Shown: one piece after another, positions 8,331 through 16,443 of the stretch
How positions within the stretch are numbered: position 1 is the stretch's first letter
How the letters are laid out: the number at the start of each line of letters is the position of its first letter
Assembly: GCA_003353855.1 (NCBI GenBank)
Contig: PIVS01000006.1
Span: 1 to 35,349 of the forward strand
Length of the DNA: 35,349 nt
Origin: Desulfobacteraceae bacterium
GTDB taxonomy: Bacteria; Desulfobacterota; Desulfobacteria; Desulfobacterales; Desulfobacteraceae
Direction: 5' to 3'
Position numbers and translations under genes: made by a program
Notes under the pieces: model-generated
Databases searched by the model: none
What the model saw: the letters and a program-made list of their open reading frames with translations, nothing else
Told to the model about the DNA's origin: nothing

Positions 8331-8685
8331 ATAAAGTAACGTATCCTCGAAAAATTTTAGATTACACTCCATCGATTTGTGCAATGCTCTGTATCAAACT
8401 TTTATACATGGGGCACATGCTATTATATTCCGCTAATGGGGTCAAGATTTTATACTCCATCTTAAGGATGATTTGATTTTTTTTAAATGAACTGGGTCCC
8501 TTATTTATGAATTGAACTAAGACCTGTTGGAAAACTTGCTATTCTGACGTTTTCATGAAAAAAAAAGAAAGATTGATCATTCCCCGGGGAATTTGATATG
8601 GTTCGCTGAAACTGTCGGCGGAATTGTGCCTGGGGATACAAGGACCAGGTGATCCAGGGTAGTTCCGATAAACAATGGAGAGAAA
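8331..8685. other. Divergent promoter region between motA and peptide-binding protein
   Basis: It should contain promoters for the stator operon (minus) and the peptide-binding protein (plus). The plus side has TTGATC at 8574-8579 with TGATAT 15 bases later, a weak sigma70-like pair. Inside that spacer sits a perfect 14-bp palindrome. No sigma28 or sigma54 consensus was convincingly seen on the motA side. The short ORFs listed here are shadows. Confidence 0.4.
8579..8592. promoter_or_regulatory. Perfect palindrome ATTCCCCGGGGAAT, possible operator
   Basis: A 14-bp perfect dyad lies about 95 bp upstream of the ATG of the peptide-binding lipoprotein gene and between weak -35/-10-like elements. 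It could be an operator for an unidentified repressor. The only evidence is symmetry and position. Confidence 0.3.
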
Positions 8686-10563
8686 ATGCGCCTAATACAA
8701 TATTTTTGCCTTTTAGTAATGATGCTGGTTTTGATCTGTTGCTTTGGGTGTGATGATAAAAAAGATGCTGAAAACCGGGAAATACCCCATGGATCAGTAA
8801 CAATGACCGTTGGGGAACGGGTATATGAAAAGTTACCGGAAAATATTTTATGGCTGACCAATGATGAAGATCCTGTTTTTGCATCTTCTCGGGCCCAAAA
8901 AGGCGAGACTCTCCGATCCTCCCTTCTCAGCTTTCCCATGACCTTCAGGGTGGTGGGGCCTGATTCCAACGGATCATTCAGGGGGGCGATCCTGGACAAT
9001 CAGCTTTCCCTGATCAATCTACATCCTAATACGGAAAATATCATACCCGAGCTTGCCACCCATTGGGCCTTCGGGGAGGATAAAAAAACCATGTATTTCA
9101 AACTTGACCCCGATGCAAGATGGTCGGACGGGGTTCCTGTTACAGCCTGGGATTATGTCTATACCCTGACATTCATGCGGTCCGAGCATATAATTGCTCC
9201 CTGGTACAACGACTATTATTCCAAAGAGATTGGATCTGTTGTTGTCTATGATGATTACACCATTGGGGTAAAAAGTACAAAAGCGGTTCCGGATTTGGAT
9301 TTGAAGCTTGGTATTTCTCCCGTTCCGGAACATTTTTTTAGTCCTCTGGGACCGACATTTGTTCAGGACTATAATTGGGCCATTGTCCCCAATACAGGTG
9401 CCTACCAGATTAATGAGTTTAAAAAAGGCCGGTTTATCACCTTTAAGCGCAAACATGATTGGTGGGCCCGGGATAAAAAATATTTTAAAAACCGGTTTAA
9501 TGTAGATTATGTCCGCTATACGGTCATCAGGGATTTTAATCTTCAGTGGGAATATTTTAAAAAGGGCCGGATTGATACCTTCAGCCTGACTATGCCTAAA
9601 TACTGGTATGACAAAACCCGGACCCGAGTATTTGAAAAAGGGTATGTGAACCGAATCTGGTTTTACAATGATCTTCCCCGGCCTTCCAGCGGAATGTGGC
9701 TGAACCAGGACAAGGAAATCTTCAAGGACAAGAGGCTGCGTCATGCCTTTGCCCATGCAATGAACATTGAAAAAGTCATTAATAAGGTGCTTAGAGGGGA
9801 TTATTCCAGGCTTTCCCAGGCGTTTTTCGGATATGGAAAATATACGAATTATACTATTGTCCCCCGTAAATATGATATTAAGAAGGTGGAGTCCCTCATG
9901 GGGGAGGCGGGATGGACCCGGGGCAGTGACGGTATCTGGCAAAAAGACGGCCGGCGTTTTTCTGTCACCGTGACCTATGGGTTTGAAGAATATATGCCCC
10001 AGTTGGTGGTGCTCAAAGAAGATGCACTCAAGGCAGGAATTGAGCTTGATTTGGAAAAATTGGACTCAACCGCCACCTTTAAGAAAATTCTTGAAAAAAA
10101 GCATGATGTTGCCTGGATGGGATGGAGCACCGGCTTAAGACCCTCCTATTGGGAGGGCTGGCATTCGGATAATGCCCATAAACCCCAGACCAATAATATT
10201 ACCAATACCGATGATCCCCAATTGGATGCAATGATTGACCAATACAGGGCAAGTCTGGATGAACAGGAACGTATCAATCTTTCCCTGGCTATTCAAAATA
10301 AAATCCATGAAATTGGTGCCTATGTGCCCACCTTTATGGTGCCCTATGTCAGAACCGGCTTTTGGCGGTGGCTCCAGTTGCCAAGCTTTTATGGCACCAA
10401 AATGTCTCAAGGCTTGTTTGATCCCTTTTCATCCACCGTGGGAGGGCTTTTCTGGATTGACAAAAAAATTCGGGAACAAACCCTTGATGCCATGAAAAAA
10501 GGAGAAGGGTTTGAACCTGAAATCATCGTGACCGATCAATTTAAAGTTGGGGTTGTCGATTAA
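8686..10563 (+). CDS. ABC transporter substrate-binding lipoprotein, family 5 (peptide/nickel type)
   Basis: Periplasmic face binding protein of an oligopeptide-type importer, 625 residues. The N-terminus is a lipoprotein signal: a hydrophobic run ending ICCFGC, with C22 as the likely lipidated residue followed by two aspartates, which in Gram-negatives favours inner-membrane retention. The SBP_bac_5 fold is evident from RGAILDNQLS, ELATHWAFGEDKKTMYFKL, DARWSDGVPVTAWDYVYT, FKKGRFITFKR, and DKRLRHAFAHAMNIEKVINK. GGAGAG lies just before the ATG. The stop overlaps the ATP-binding gene start (TAATG), so the two are translationally coupled. The usual permease genes between binding protein and ATPase are absent. 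It is longer than DppA (about 535), resembling YejA/OppA-like members. The ligand is unknown. Confidence 0.93.
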   Translation: MRLIQYFCLLVMMLVLICCFGCDDKKDAENREIPHGSVTMTVGERVYEKLPENILWLTNDEDPVFASSRAQKGETLRSSLLSFPMTFRVVGPDSNGSFRGAILDNQLSLINLHPNTENIIPELATHWAFGEDKKTMYFKLDPDARWSDGVPVTAWDYVYTLTFMRSEHIIAPWYNDYYSKEIGSVVVYDDYTIGVKSTKAVPDLDLKLGISPVPEHFFSPLGPTFVQDYNWAIVPNTGAYQINEFKKGRFITFKRKHDWWARDKKYFKNRFNVDYVRYTVIRDFNLQWEYFKKGRIDTFSLTMPKYWYDKTRTRVFEKGYVNRIWFYNDLPRPSSGMWLNQDKEIFKDKRLRHAFAHAMNIEKVINKVLRGDYSRLSQAFFGYGKYTNYTIVPRKYDIKKVESLMGEAGWTRGSDGIWQKDGRRFSVTVTYGFEEYMPQLVVLKEDALKAGIELDLEKLDSTATFKKILEKKHDVAWMGWSTGLRPSYWEGWHSDNAHKPQTNNITNTDDPQLDAMIDQYRASLDEQERINLSLAIQNKIHEIGAYVPTFMVPYVRTGFWRWLQLPSFYGTKMSQGLFDPFSSTVGGLFWIDKKIREQTLDAMKKGEGFEPEIIVTDQFKVGVVD

Positions 10564-11573
10564 TGCAGGAGAATCAATTAAGCCGGAAGCGGTCTGAAAA
10601 GAGCAAAAAAAAAATATTAAGACTGGAAAATCTTGTGGTGTCCTTTGATACCGAGCAGGGCTGCATCTATGCAGTGGATGATATCAGCTTTTCCCTTGAA
10701 CAGGGGAGTGTCTTGGGAATCGCGGGGGAATCGGGCTGTGGGAAGAGTGTCACAGCCCTGAGTATTCTTCGCCTGCTTCCCAAGCCCATATCCCACATTG
10801 TTGCCGGAAAGATTCGCTTTTGGGAGAAAGATATTCTTGAGCTCCCCATTGAACAAATGCATGAAATCCGGTCGGAAAAAATATCAATGATATTTCAGGA
10901 GCCCATGACAGCTTTAAACCCGGTTCATGCCGTGGGGCGTCAGCTTGTGGAAATCTATCAGCTTCATTTTTCCGGGATGACCCCGGCCGCCATGGAAATT
11001 AATGCTGTCAGCATGCTGGAAAAAGTAGGCATACCGGATCCGGGTCAGGTCATGAAAAAATATCCCCACCAATTGTCCGGGGGGATGCGGCAGCGGGTAA
11101 TGATTGCCATGGCCCTTGCCTGCGAGCCGGATATTCTCATCGCCGATGAGCCCACCACGGCACTGGATGTGACCGTACAGGCCCAAATTCTGGATCTGAT
11201 CGGAGAAATTCAGGGCAAGACCGGCATGTCTGTCATCCTTATCACCCATGACCTGGGGGTTATTGCTGAAAACTGTGACCATGTGGTGGTAATGTATGCC
11301 GGGCGGATTGTAGAAACCGCCCCTGTGAACAATTTATTTAAAAATCCCATGCATCCCTATACAAAAGGGTTGTTAACATCCATTCCTTCCAGTGCAAAGG
11401 ATGCAAAAACCATTTTACCCACCATAAAGGGGAGTGTCCCCTCCCTGCTGAATATGCCAAAGGGCTGTCGATTCGCCGATCGATGCCCCCTGGTTGAGAA
11501 AATATGCTGGGAGGTTTCCCCTCTGGAACGGTCCGTTGGAACAAGGCAAACAGCTGCCTGCCATCTGGTTTAA
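10563..11573 (+). CDS. dppD: Peptide ABC transporter ATP-binding protein, DppD/OppD type
   Basis: Cytoplasmic ATPase subunit of a peptide-type importer, 336 residues. Walker [10 protein letters not shown]-loop [12 protein letters not shown], signature LSGGMRQRV, Walker [13 protein letters not shown] and H-loop LITHDLGV are all intact. The C-terminal oligopeptide (oligo_HPY) domain has [20 protein letters not shown] and further cysteines, which in related proteins can bind an iron-sulfur cluster. The ATG overlaps the stop of the binding-protein gene. Its partner DppF-type ATPase lies 2.1 kb downstream, beyond cspA and a block of decayed genes. D-type rather than F-type is inferred from gene order and the MNPVH/TALD sequence style; the dpp and opp names are interchangeable here. 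Confidence 0.93.
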   Translation: MQENQLSRKRSEKSKKKILRLENLVVSFDTEQGCIYAVDDISFSLEQGSVLGIAGESGCGKSVTALSILRLLPKPISHIVAGKIRFWEKDILELPIEQMHEIRSEKISMIFQEPMTALNPVHAVGRQLVEIYQLHFSGMTPAAMEINAVSMLEKVGIPDPGQVMKKYPHQLSGGMRQRVMIAMALACEPDILIADEPTTALDVTVQAQILDLIGEIQGKTGMSVILITHDLGVIAENCDHVVVMYAGRIVETAPVNNLFKNPMHPYTKGLLTSIPSSAKDAKTILPTIKGSVPSLLNMPKGCRFADRCPLVEKICWEVSPLERSVGTRQTAACHLV

Positions 11574-11615
11574 ATACTAATATTTTACAAAAAATGATTA
11601 TTTTTAAAAAAATAC

Positions 11616-11643
11616 TTGATTTTTAGATCAAAGTTAATAATAT
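11616..11643 (+). promoter_or_regulatory. Predicted sigma70 promoter of cspA
   Basis: TTGATT (11616-11621) and TAATAT (11638-11643) are separated by 16 bases in an AT-rich setting about 120 bp upstream of the cold-shock gene. This leaves a roughly 115-nt leader with short complementary strings (AAGCC/GGCTT), in keeping with the long structured leaders of cold-shock mRNAs. Prediction only. Confidence 0.5.
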
Positions 11644-11766
11644 ACAAAAAAGCCTGTAGAAGAAGGGCTTTACAGTTTCGTTCTAAAGGCTTCACCCATT
11701 TATTGAAGTGGCAGGACCTGAGGTTTGAAACTACTATTATTTACCTAAAGTAAGGAGATGGTCACA

Positions 11767-11967
11767 ATGGCAAATGGGATTGTAAAATGGTTTAATGACT
11801 CAAAGGGTTATGGATTTATCGAGCAGGAAGACGGACCGGATGTATTTGTCCACCACTCTGGCATAAATGCCGATGGTTTTAAATCATTGGGTGAAGGAGA
11901 TCGGGTTACTTTTGATGTTGAAGACGGTCCGAAAGGACCGGCTGCAGTTAATGTAACCGTACAATAA
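11767..11967 (+). CDS. cspA: Cold-shock protein, CspA family
   Basis: Single-stranded nucleic acid-binding protein that melts RNA structure, one cold-shock domain of 66 residues. RNP1 (KGYGFI) and RNP2 (VFVHH) are intact, with NGIVKWFND at the N-terminus and [15 protein letters not shown] at the C-terminus. The ORF track begins at 11758, but AAGGAG directly abuts that ATG, whereas it is nine bases from the ATG at 11767, which also gives the canonical MANGIVKWF start. It is flanked by its own predicted promoter and a strong terminator, so it is an independent unit between the two peptide-transporter ATPase genes. Which of several possible paralogues it is cannot be told. Confidence 0.96.
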   Translation: MANGIVKWFNDSKGYGFIEQEDGPDVFVHHSGINADGFKSLGEGDRVTFDVEDGPKGPAAVNVTVQ

Positions 11968-11981
11968 GAAATTTACAAAAA

Positions 11982-12019
11982 GGGTTTTTTACATGCCATT
12001 GTTAAAAAACTCTTTTTTT
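11982..12019 (+). terminator. Intrinsic terminator of cspA
   Basis: GGGTTTTTTA (11982-11991) pairs with TAAAAAACTC (12003-12012) apart from one G-T wobble, with an 11-nt loop, and is followed by seven T. It lies 15 bp after the csp stop. The stem is T/A-rich, so it could also serve minus-strand transcripts coming from the dadA remnant. Confidence 0.8.
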
Positions 12020-12111
12020 ATTGCTGCATTTTTTCAAATCTTATATCGTAATCGTCCTCTTTTTACCAAATAAATCAAATTAAACAAATTTATCCAAATA
12101 AATTCAATTGG

Positions 12112-12375
12112 TTAAAAACGGTTGATTCCAAAGGGGCGAATATTAATATCAGGGGTTTTGTCGTAGACCAGGTCTGTTACTATTTTCCCGGTTCCCGTGG
12201 CAAGGGTGAGTCCCAGCATGCCGTGTCCGGTTGCGATGACCAGCACCCGGCACTTGGCTGCAAATTTTATCAGCCAGGTCAAAAGTTTGATGTCCAGGGA
12301 GGAGGGCTTGATATAAAGGGGGGATGTGCCGCAGAGGGTCCGGTAAATTTCGTGCCCCACAGTTCCCGGGGAACA
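12112..12375 (-). pseudogene. D-amino-acid dehydrogenase (DadA-like) remnant
   Basis: FAD-dependent oxidoreductase reduced to two conserved pieces joined in one frame. The upstream piece, about 35 residues (SPGTVG...GTSPLYIKPS...LLTWLIKF), matches the region that in intact DadA lies roughly 60-115 residues from the N-terminus. It runs directly into the last 45 residues (ATGHGMLGLTLATGTGKIV...RPFGINRF), the family's C-terminal FAD-contacting end. Roughly 250 residues between them, and the N-terminal FAD-binding motif, are missing. Intact members have about 415 residues. It cannot encode a working enzyme. It follows cheA remnants on the same strand. Identification is from remembered family motifs. 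Confidence 0.75.
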
Positions 12376-12397
12376 CAAGAGAATATTTGTAAAATAA

Positions 12398-12990
12398 AAA
12401 AGTAAAGACCACTTTGCTTTCACCTATCTGTTCAATTTCAGATGTTTGAATCCTTTCAATTTGGTGCACAAAGTCCAGAGGAACTGCAAAAAATTCCTTG
12501 TCTGAGTTTTTAAAGGTTAATAGTGCTGTCTTTTCTATCCCGGTCTGCACCGGCAAAGGCAGTGCATTTTTTAAGGTGCCTGCCCACAGGTTTTACCACT
12601 ATCTCTTCGGAATCGTGCAATTTATCGACAATAAGCCCGTATTGCGGTCACGGCCCACCAAGGTGACCTGACTTTGGATGATGGCAAGGGTTAAAGGCAG
12701 CTTGATTAGAATGCTGGTGCCCACACCTTTTTGCGAATCCAGTTCCAGGATACCCCCGGGAGTTTCAATCCCGGGGTCAACACAATTTCTCACCAAATGG
12801 GTTAGGGGATCACTGATGGATTCCAGTGGAGTTCCGAAGTAATCATATCAATCTGCTGACTGGATACCTCTGTGGCTTTGATATTGTCCGTAGTGACACC
12901 CTGCAGCAATTGATTCCGGCTTAAAACAAGCTCCCCCGCAAGGGTCATCAAGGTATCTAAAAGTTTCACATTGACTCTTATGGATGCATT
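12398..12990 (-). pseudogene. cheA: Chemotaxis histidine kinase CheA remnants
   Basis: Collinear fragments in more than one frame, read right to left. First the P3 dimerisation segment, SIRVNVKLLDTLMTLAGELV and SSQQIDMITSEL (about 12987-12829). After a frame change come the kinase N-box DPLTHLVRNCVDPGIE, where the usual VDHGIE histidine is proline, then directly the end of the ATPase domain and P5 (GGILELDSQKGVGT, KLPLTLAII). After another shift comes [22 protein letters not shown], then a CheW-like piece ([33 protein letters not shown]). P1, P2, most of the ATP-binding domain and parts of P5 are missing. An intact CheA has 650 or more residues. Order matches CheA, so this is one gene eroded by several deletions. 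Confidence 0.8.
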
Positions 12991-13023
12991 CGCTTTATCA
13001 CCAGCATCTTCAGGTTTACTTAT

Positions 13024-13464
13024 TGTATCTGCACTTGTATTCACCTGAAGACTTCCTGCATTCATCTCCTCTGCAGCCTGGCTCACATTGCTGGAAATTT
13101 CCTGTGCTTCTGCTGTCTGCTGGGCAAGGGCCTTTATTTCCCCGGCAACCACGGCAAACCCTTTGCCTGCCTCACCCGCCCTGGCAGCTTCTTTGCGTGC
13201 TTTCCCGGGTGTGATTTTCCCTTTTTTTATTCTCAGATCAAATTCGTACAATAAGCTTAACACGCTATTGGTAAGCTGGTGGATGGTTTCCTTTTTATGA
13301 TCCAGCAATTGTTTTTTTTGTTGGGGAATGAATAATAAAAAAAGACTTAATACGAAAATGATGTAGGTGGCATATAAGGGGATGAGTATTCTGAGGGAAC
13401 CGGATAATGGTTTTTTCTCTGTCAACCTGTTAATTATGTCATGTTCGTGGATTAGTCCCTCCAA
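13024..13464 (-). pseudogene. Methyl-accepting chemotaxis protein remnant
   Basis: The ORF opens at TTG with AAGGAG five bases upstream, then gives a membrane helix (ILIPLYATYIIFVLSLFLLF) and the start of a periplasmic sCache-like sensor (KKETIHQLTNSVLSLLYEFD, RIKKGKITPGKARKEA). At KEAARAGEAGKGFAVVAGE it jumps straight to the signalling hairpin tip. The rest of the sensor, second helix, HAMP and half of the coiled coil are missing. After about 50 residues it passes in frame into CheA P3. Intact MCPs have 500 or more residues. Both halves would plausibly encode EA(A) at the join, consistent with a microhomology deletion (inference). It was probably the first gene of a lost MCP-cheA-dadA locus. 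Confidence 0.8.
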
Positions 13465-13722
13465 TATATCTCCTTCAAACTAAATAGATTGGAATTTTTA
13501 TTATTCGACCAACTTATTTTGCTGAGTCAATGCACAAATTTAATGTGTACCTTTTTGAAAGCTACGGCCTTGTCCCATCACCTGCGGCGAATAAACAAAA
13601 TCAAAAGGAAACCTCCAAACCCGGGAATGGAGAATTTGTTTTTTTGTTTGGCTGAACATGGTATACAAGTTTTAAATTTTTTGGGGAATCCCATGCCCTT
13701 AACCGATGACAGACAAGGAAAG
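13465..13722. other. Intergenic stretch upstream of dppF, no gene recognised
   Basis: This lies between the divergent MCP remnant and the DppF-type gene. The ORF track extends the ATPase into it from an ATG at 13489, but the added 79 codons show no resemblance to ABC ATPases. A 41-codon plus-strand reading in another frame is also unidentified and lacks a ribosome binding site. The region probably carries the dppF promoter. Confidence 0.4.
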
Positions 13723-13725
13723 ATG

Positions 13726-14691
13726 ATGTCCATTATAGAGGTCAAAAACTTAAAAAAATATTTTCCCGTAACAGGTGGGGTATTCCTGCGCCGCACAGGA
13801 TGGGTATATGCGGTGGATGATGTCTCTTTTACGGTGGCTAAAGGTGAAACCCTGGGAATTGTGGGTGAGTCCGGCTGCGGTAAAACAACTTTGGGAAGGT
13901 GTATCATGGGTATTTATGATCTTACCCATGGAGAAGTTACAGCATGCAGCCAGCCGGTTTCAAAGAAAAACTCAACCCAGAGGCGAAAGCTTGCAGCAAA
14001 TCTTCAGATGATTTTCCAGGATTCCTTTGAGTCCCTTGATCCGCGACAGACTGTCCGTCAGATTCTGGAGGAAAAATATCGAATTCACAATAAAGCCGGC
14101 CCGGATATTGATTCTGTCATTAATAAATTGATAAAGCAGGTGGGACTTTTACCGGATTCTTTATCAAAATATCCCCATGAGTTTTCCGGGGGACAGCGCC
14201 AGAGAATCGGTATTGCCCGGGCCGTCAGTATGGAACCTGATATTATTATCTGTGATGAACCCGTATCTGCCCTGGATGTTTCTGTTCAGTCCAAGATTTT
14301 AAACCTTTTGCTTGAACTCCAGGATAAAATGGGATTGACCTATATTTTTATCTCCCATGATTTATCCGTGGTTCGGCATATTTCAGACCGGATTGCAGTG
14401 ATGTATCTGGGTAAAATTGTTGAAATAGGTGATGCGCAAACCATCTATAACCATGCCTGCCACCCCTATACAAAGGCCTTGTTGTCGGCTATTCCTATTT
14501 TGGACCCGGAAGGGCGTAAGGATAGGATACTGTTGAAGGGGGAGGTGCCTTCCGTTGAAAATCCACCCCCTGGATGCCGTTTCAATACCCGGTGCAAATA
14601 TGCAAAAGAGATTTGCAAAAAAACAGAACCCCAGCTTTTTGTTAATGAAACTAAACCCTCCCATTTAACGGCCTGCCACTTTTTTTCATGA
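13726..14691 (+). CDS. dppF: Peptide ABC transporter ATP-binding protein, DppF/OppF type
   Basis: Second ATPase of a peptide-type importer; 321 residues from the chosen start. AAGGAA lies six bases before the ATG at 13726, giving MSIIEVKNLKKYFPVTGG, the normal F-type N-terminus; the track start at 13489 would add an unrelated extension. Motifs: GGVFLRRTGWVYAVDDVSF, Walker [24 protein letters not shown], signature FSGGQRQRIG, Walker B IIICDEPVSALDVS, H-loop ISHDLSVV, and the C-terminal oligo_HPY cysteines (GCRFNTRCKYAKEIC). Intact and probably functional, but split from the DppD-type gene by cspA and decayed chemotaxis genes, and with no permease genes in the window. Confidence 0.93.
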   Translation: MSIIEVKNLKKYFPVTGGVFLRRTGWVYAVDDVSFTVAKGETLGIVGESGCGKTTLGRCIMGIYDLTHGEVTACSQPVSKKNSTQRRKLAANLQMIFQDSFESLDPRQTVRQILEEKYRIHNKAGPDIDSVINKLIKQVGLLPDSLSKYPHEFSGGQRQRIGIARAVSMEPDIIICDEPVSALDVSVQSKILNLLLELQDKMGLTYIFISHDLSVVRHISDRIAVMYLGKIVEIGDAQTIYNHACHPYTKALLSAIPILDPEGRKDRILLKGEVPSVENPPPGCRFNTRCKYAKEICKKTEPQLFVNETKPSHLTACHFFS

Positions 14692-14794
14692 GGTGAGATC
14701 CTCCAAATTGACTTGCCAAAAAATGTCCGGAATGTTAGAGTTCCCCCCTTATTGGAAAAGGGGTTTGCAACATAAATATAAGGAGAAGGCAGGG

Positions 14795-15490
14795 ATGCCG
14801 GGTCTGTATCGAAGAATTTTTGTTCTTTTTCTGTTCGGGTTGCTTTTTTTAGGGGCTTCCGGCTGTACGAAACCACCGGAGACAGCTGGGCCGGAATATG
14901 TCATAAAAGTTGGATCAAATATTGTGTCCCCTGACCAATTTGCCGCGGAGCTGGATTTGAAACTGGCTGCCTACCCCTACGCTCTTAAGAAAAATCCAGT
15001 GGAATACAATCAAATGATATTTGATCTTGTTTCTATTTTGTCCGAGGAAAGCGTATTGCTTGCAGCTGCCCTGGATAAAGGGATTCAGGTAACAGATTCG
15101 GAACTTGACGCCGCAATAGCCTTCCAGCGGGAGGATTATCCCGAAGACAGCTTTGAGCAGATGCTGCTGGAAAACGCTATTTCATACCCATATTGGAAAA
15201 AAAGTCTTAAAAAAAATTTAATAATTGATAGATTTATCCAACAGGAACTTAAGAATAAAATTGAAATTTTGCCCGGGGATGTTGTATCTTTTTACAAACG
15301 GCATCTCAGCCAGGAGATTGTTGCAGATGAACAAAAACTTGTATCAAATCTGCGCATGGAAAAAAGCCAGGAATCCTATGATGAATGGATCATGGAATTG
15401 AGAACAAGTTACCCCGTGGATATTAATAAAAATGCCCTGACAAAGTTTTTAATAAAGATGGAAAATAATAAAGGACATGTAAATGATTAA
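14795..15490 (+). CDS. SurA N-terminal-like lipoprotein (no PPIase domain)
   Basis: Probable periplasmic chaperone-like lipoprotein of 231 residues. The track begins at a GTG at 14693; the better start is ATG 14795 behind AAGGAGAAGGCAGGG, giving a clean lipoprotein signal (RRIFVLFLFGLLFLGASGC, lipobox ASGC). The mature part is helical, with YVIKVGSNIVSPDQFAAELD resembling the opening of SurA/PrsA-type N-terminal chaperone domains (Val-x-Gly/Asn-x-x-Ile-...-F), and a later helical stretch. No parvulin domain is visible. It overlaps the next gene, a SurA/PpiC foldase, by 8 bp, so the pair probably act together in outer-membrane protein or lipoprotein handling. The assignment of the domain is moderate; the lipoprotein call is strong. 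Confidence 0.8.
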   Translation: MPGLYRRIFVLFLFGLLFLGASGCTKPPETAGPEYVIKVGSNIVSPDQFAAELDLKLAAYPYALKKNPVEYNQMIFDLVSILSEESVLLAAALDKGIQVTDSELDAAIAFQREDYPEDSFEQMLLENAISYPYWKKSLKKNLIIDRFIQQELKNKIEILPGDVVSFYKRHLSQEIVADEQKLVSNLRMEKSQESYDEWIMELRTSYPVDINKNALTKFLIKMENNKGHVND

Positions 15491-16421
15491 GAAGACCAGA
15501 CTAAGTATCCTGTGCATAAGCTTGATTTTAATTGGGGTACAAGTGGCATCTGCTGAAGTTGTTGACCGGATTGTGGCGGTTGTTAACAATGAGATCATCA
15601 CGCTTCTTCAACTCAATAAGGCCACAAAACCTTATAAACTTAATATAGAAGCCTCTCAAAAATCCATTGAAGAAAAAAAACAATTGGTAAAAAGACTTGA
15701 AAAGGAAGTGCTTCAGCAATTGATTGACAGGTCCCTGACCACCCAGGAAGCGGTCAAATTTAATATTGATGTGACAGAGAAGGAGGTTGATTCTGCCATC
15801 GATAATTTTATGAAAACAAATAAAATGGACCTGGAAGGGCTTGAGCGTGCCCTGGCTGCAGACGGGCTTCTTTTAAAGGATTATCGGGTAAAAATGAAGG
15901 GGGAAATCCTTCAATCCCGCCTTATCAGCCGGGCTGTCCGTTCAAAGGTTATTATAACGGACACTGACATCAAAACGTACTATGATACCCATCTGGAATC
16001 ATTTATCGGGGTGAAAAAATATTACTTGAGAAATATTTTCATGGATAGTGAAACTGATCTTGCGGCACTTGAAAAAAAGATGGGCAAAGATCTTTCCTTT
16101 GCTCAATTGGCAAAGGAATATTCCATTGCAACCAACGCTTCCGACGGAGGTGATCTTGGTGTCTTTGATATTAATAATTTTAGTGAAAATATTAAAAACA
16201 GTCTGCAGCACCTTGGAAAAGGGGAACATACTCCCATCCTTGCGGCTGGAGATGGGTACCAGATCCTTTTTGTCGAAGATATCATTATGGAGGGGAATAA
16301 AACCCTTGAGCAGGCCAGCGATCAAATTGAGAATATTTTATACAGGGAAAAGGCAGAAAAACAGTTCACCGAATGGATCGACTCCTTGAAAAAACAAGCC
16401 CATATCAAAGTTATGCTATAG
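15483..16421 (+). CDS. SurA/PpiC-type peptidyl-prolyl isomerase
   Basis: Periplasmic foldase, 312 residues. An N-terminal signal peptide (LSILCISLILIGVQVASAE) is followed by the SurA N-domain opening VVDRIVAVVNNEIITLLQL, helices with VLQQLIDRSLTTQEA, and one parvulin domain (about 165-265) containing KYYLRNIFM, FAQLAKEYSIATNASDGGDLGVF and LAAGDGYQILFVED. It ends with a C-terminal helix. E. coli SurA has two parvulin domains and about 428 residues; this is the shorter single-parvulin form common in Deltaproteobacteria. Its start overlaps the upstream lipoprotein gene. Role in outer-membrane protein biogenesis is inferred from family. Confidence 0.92.
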   Translation: MIKKTRLSILCISLILIGVQVASAEVVDRIVAVVNNEIITLLQLNKATKPYKLNIEASQKSIEEKKQLVKRLEKEVLQQLIDRSLTTQEAVKFNIDVTEKEVDSAIDNFMKTNKMDLEGLERALAADGLLLKDYRVKMKGEILQSRLISRAVRSKVIITDTDIKTYYDTHLESFIGVKKYYLRNIFMDSETDLAALEKKMGKDLSFAQLAKEYSIATNASDGGDLGVFDINNFSENIKNSLQHLGKGEHTPILAAGDGYQILFVEDIIMEGNKTLEQASDQIENILYREKAEKQFTEWIDSLKKQAHIKVML

Positions 16422-16443
16422 TCACAAACAGTAGGGGAAAATA

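Noticed and set aside
9019-9942. 307-codon minus-strand ORF
   Set aside because: Antisense shadow of the peptide-binding protein gene; no ribosome binding site or family likeness.
13489-13725. N-terminal extension of the DppF-type ATPase
   Set aside because: The extension matches nothing in ABC ATPases, while AAGGAA six bases before ATG 13726 gives the normal N-terminus.
14693-14794. GTG start and 34 extra residues for the SurA-like lipoprotein
   Set aside because: It would bury the lipoprotein signal behind a charged extension; ATG 14795 has a strong ribosome binding site.
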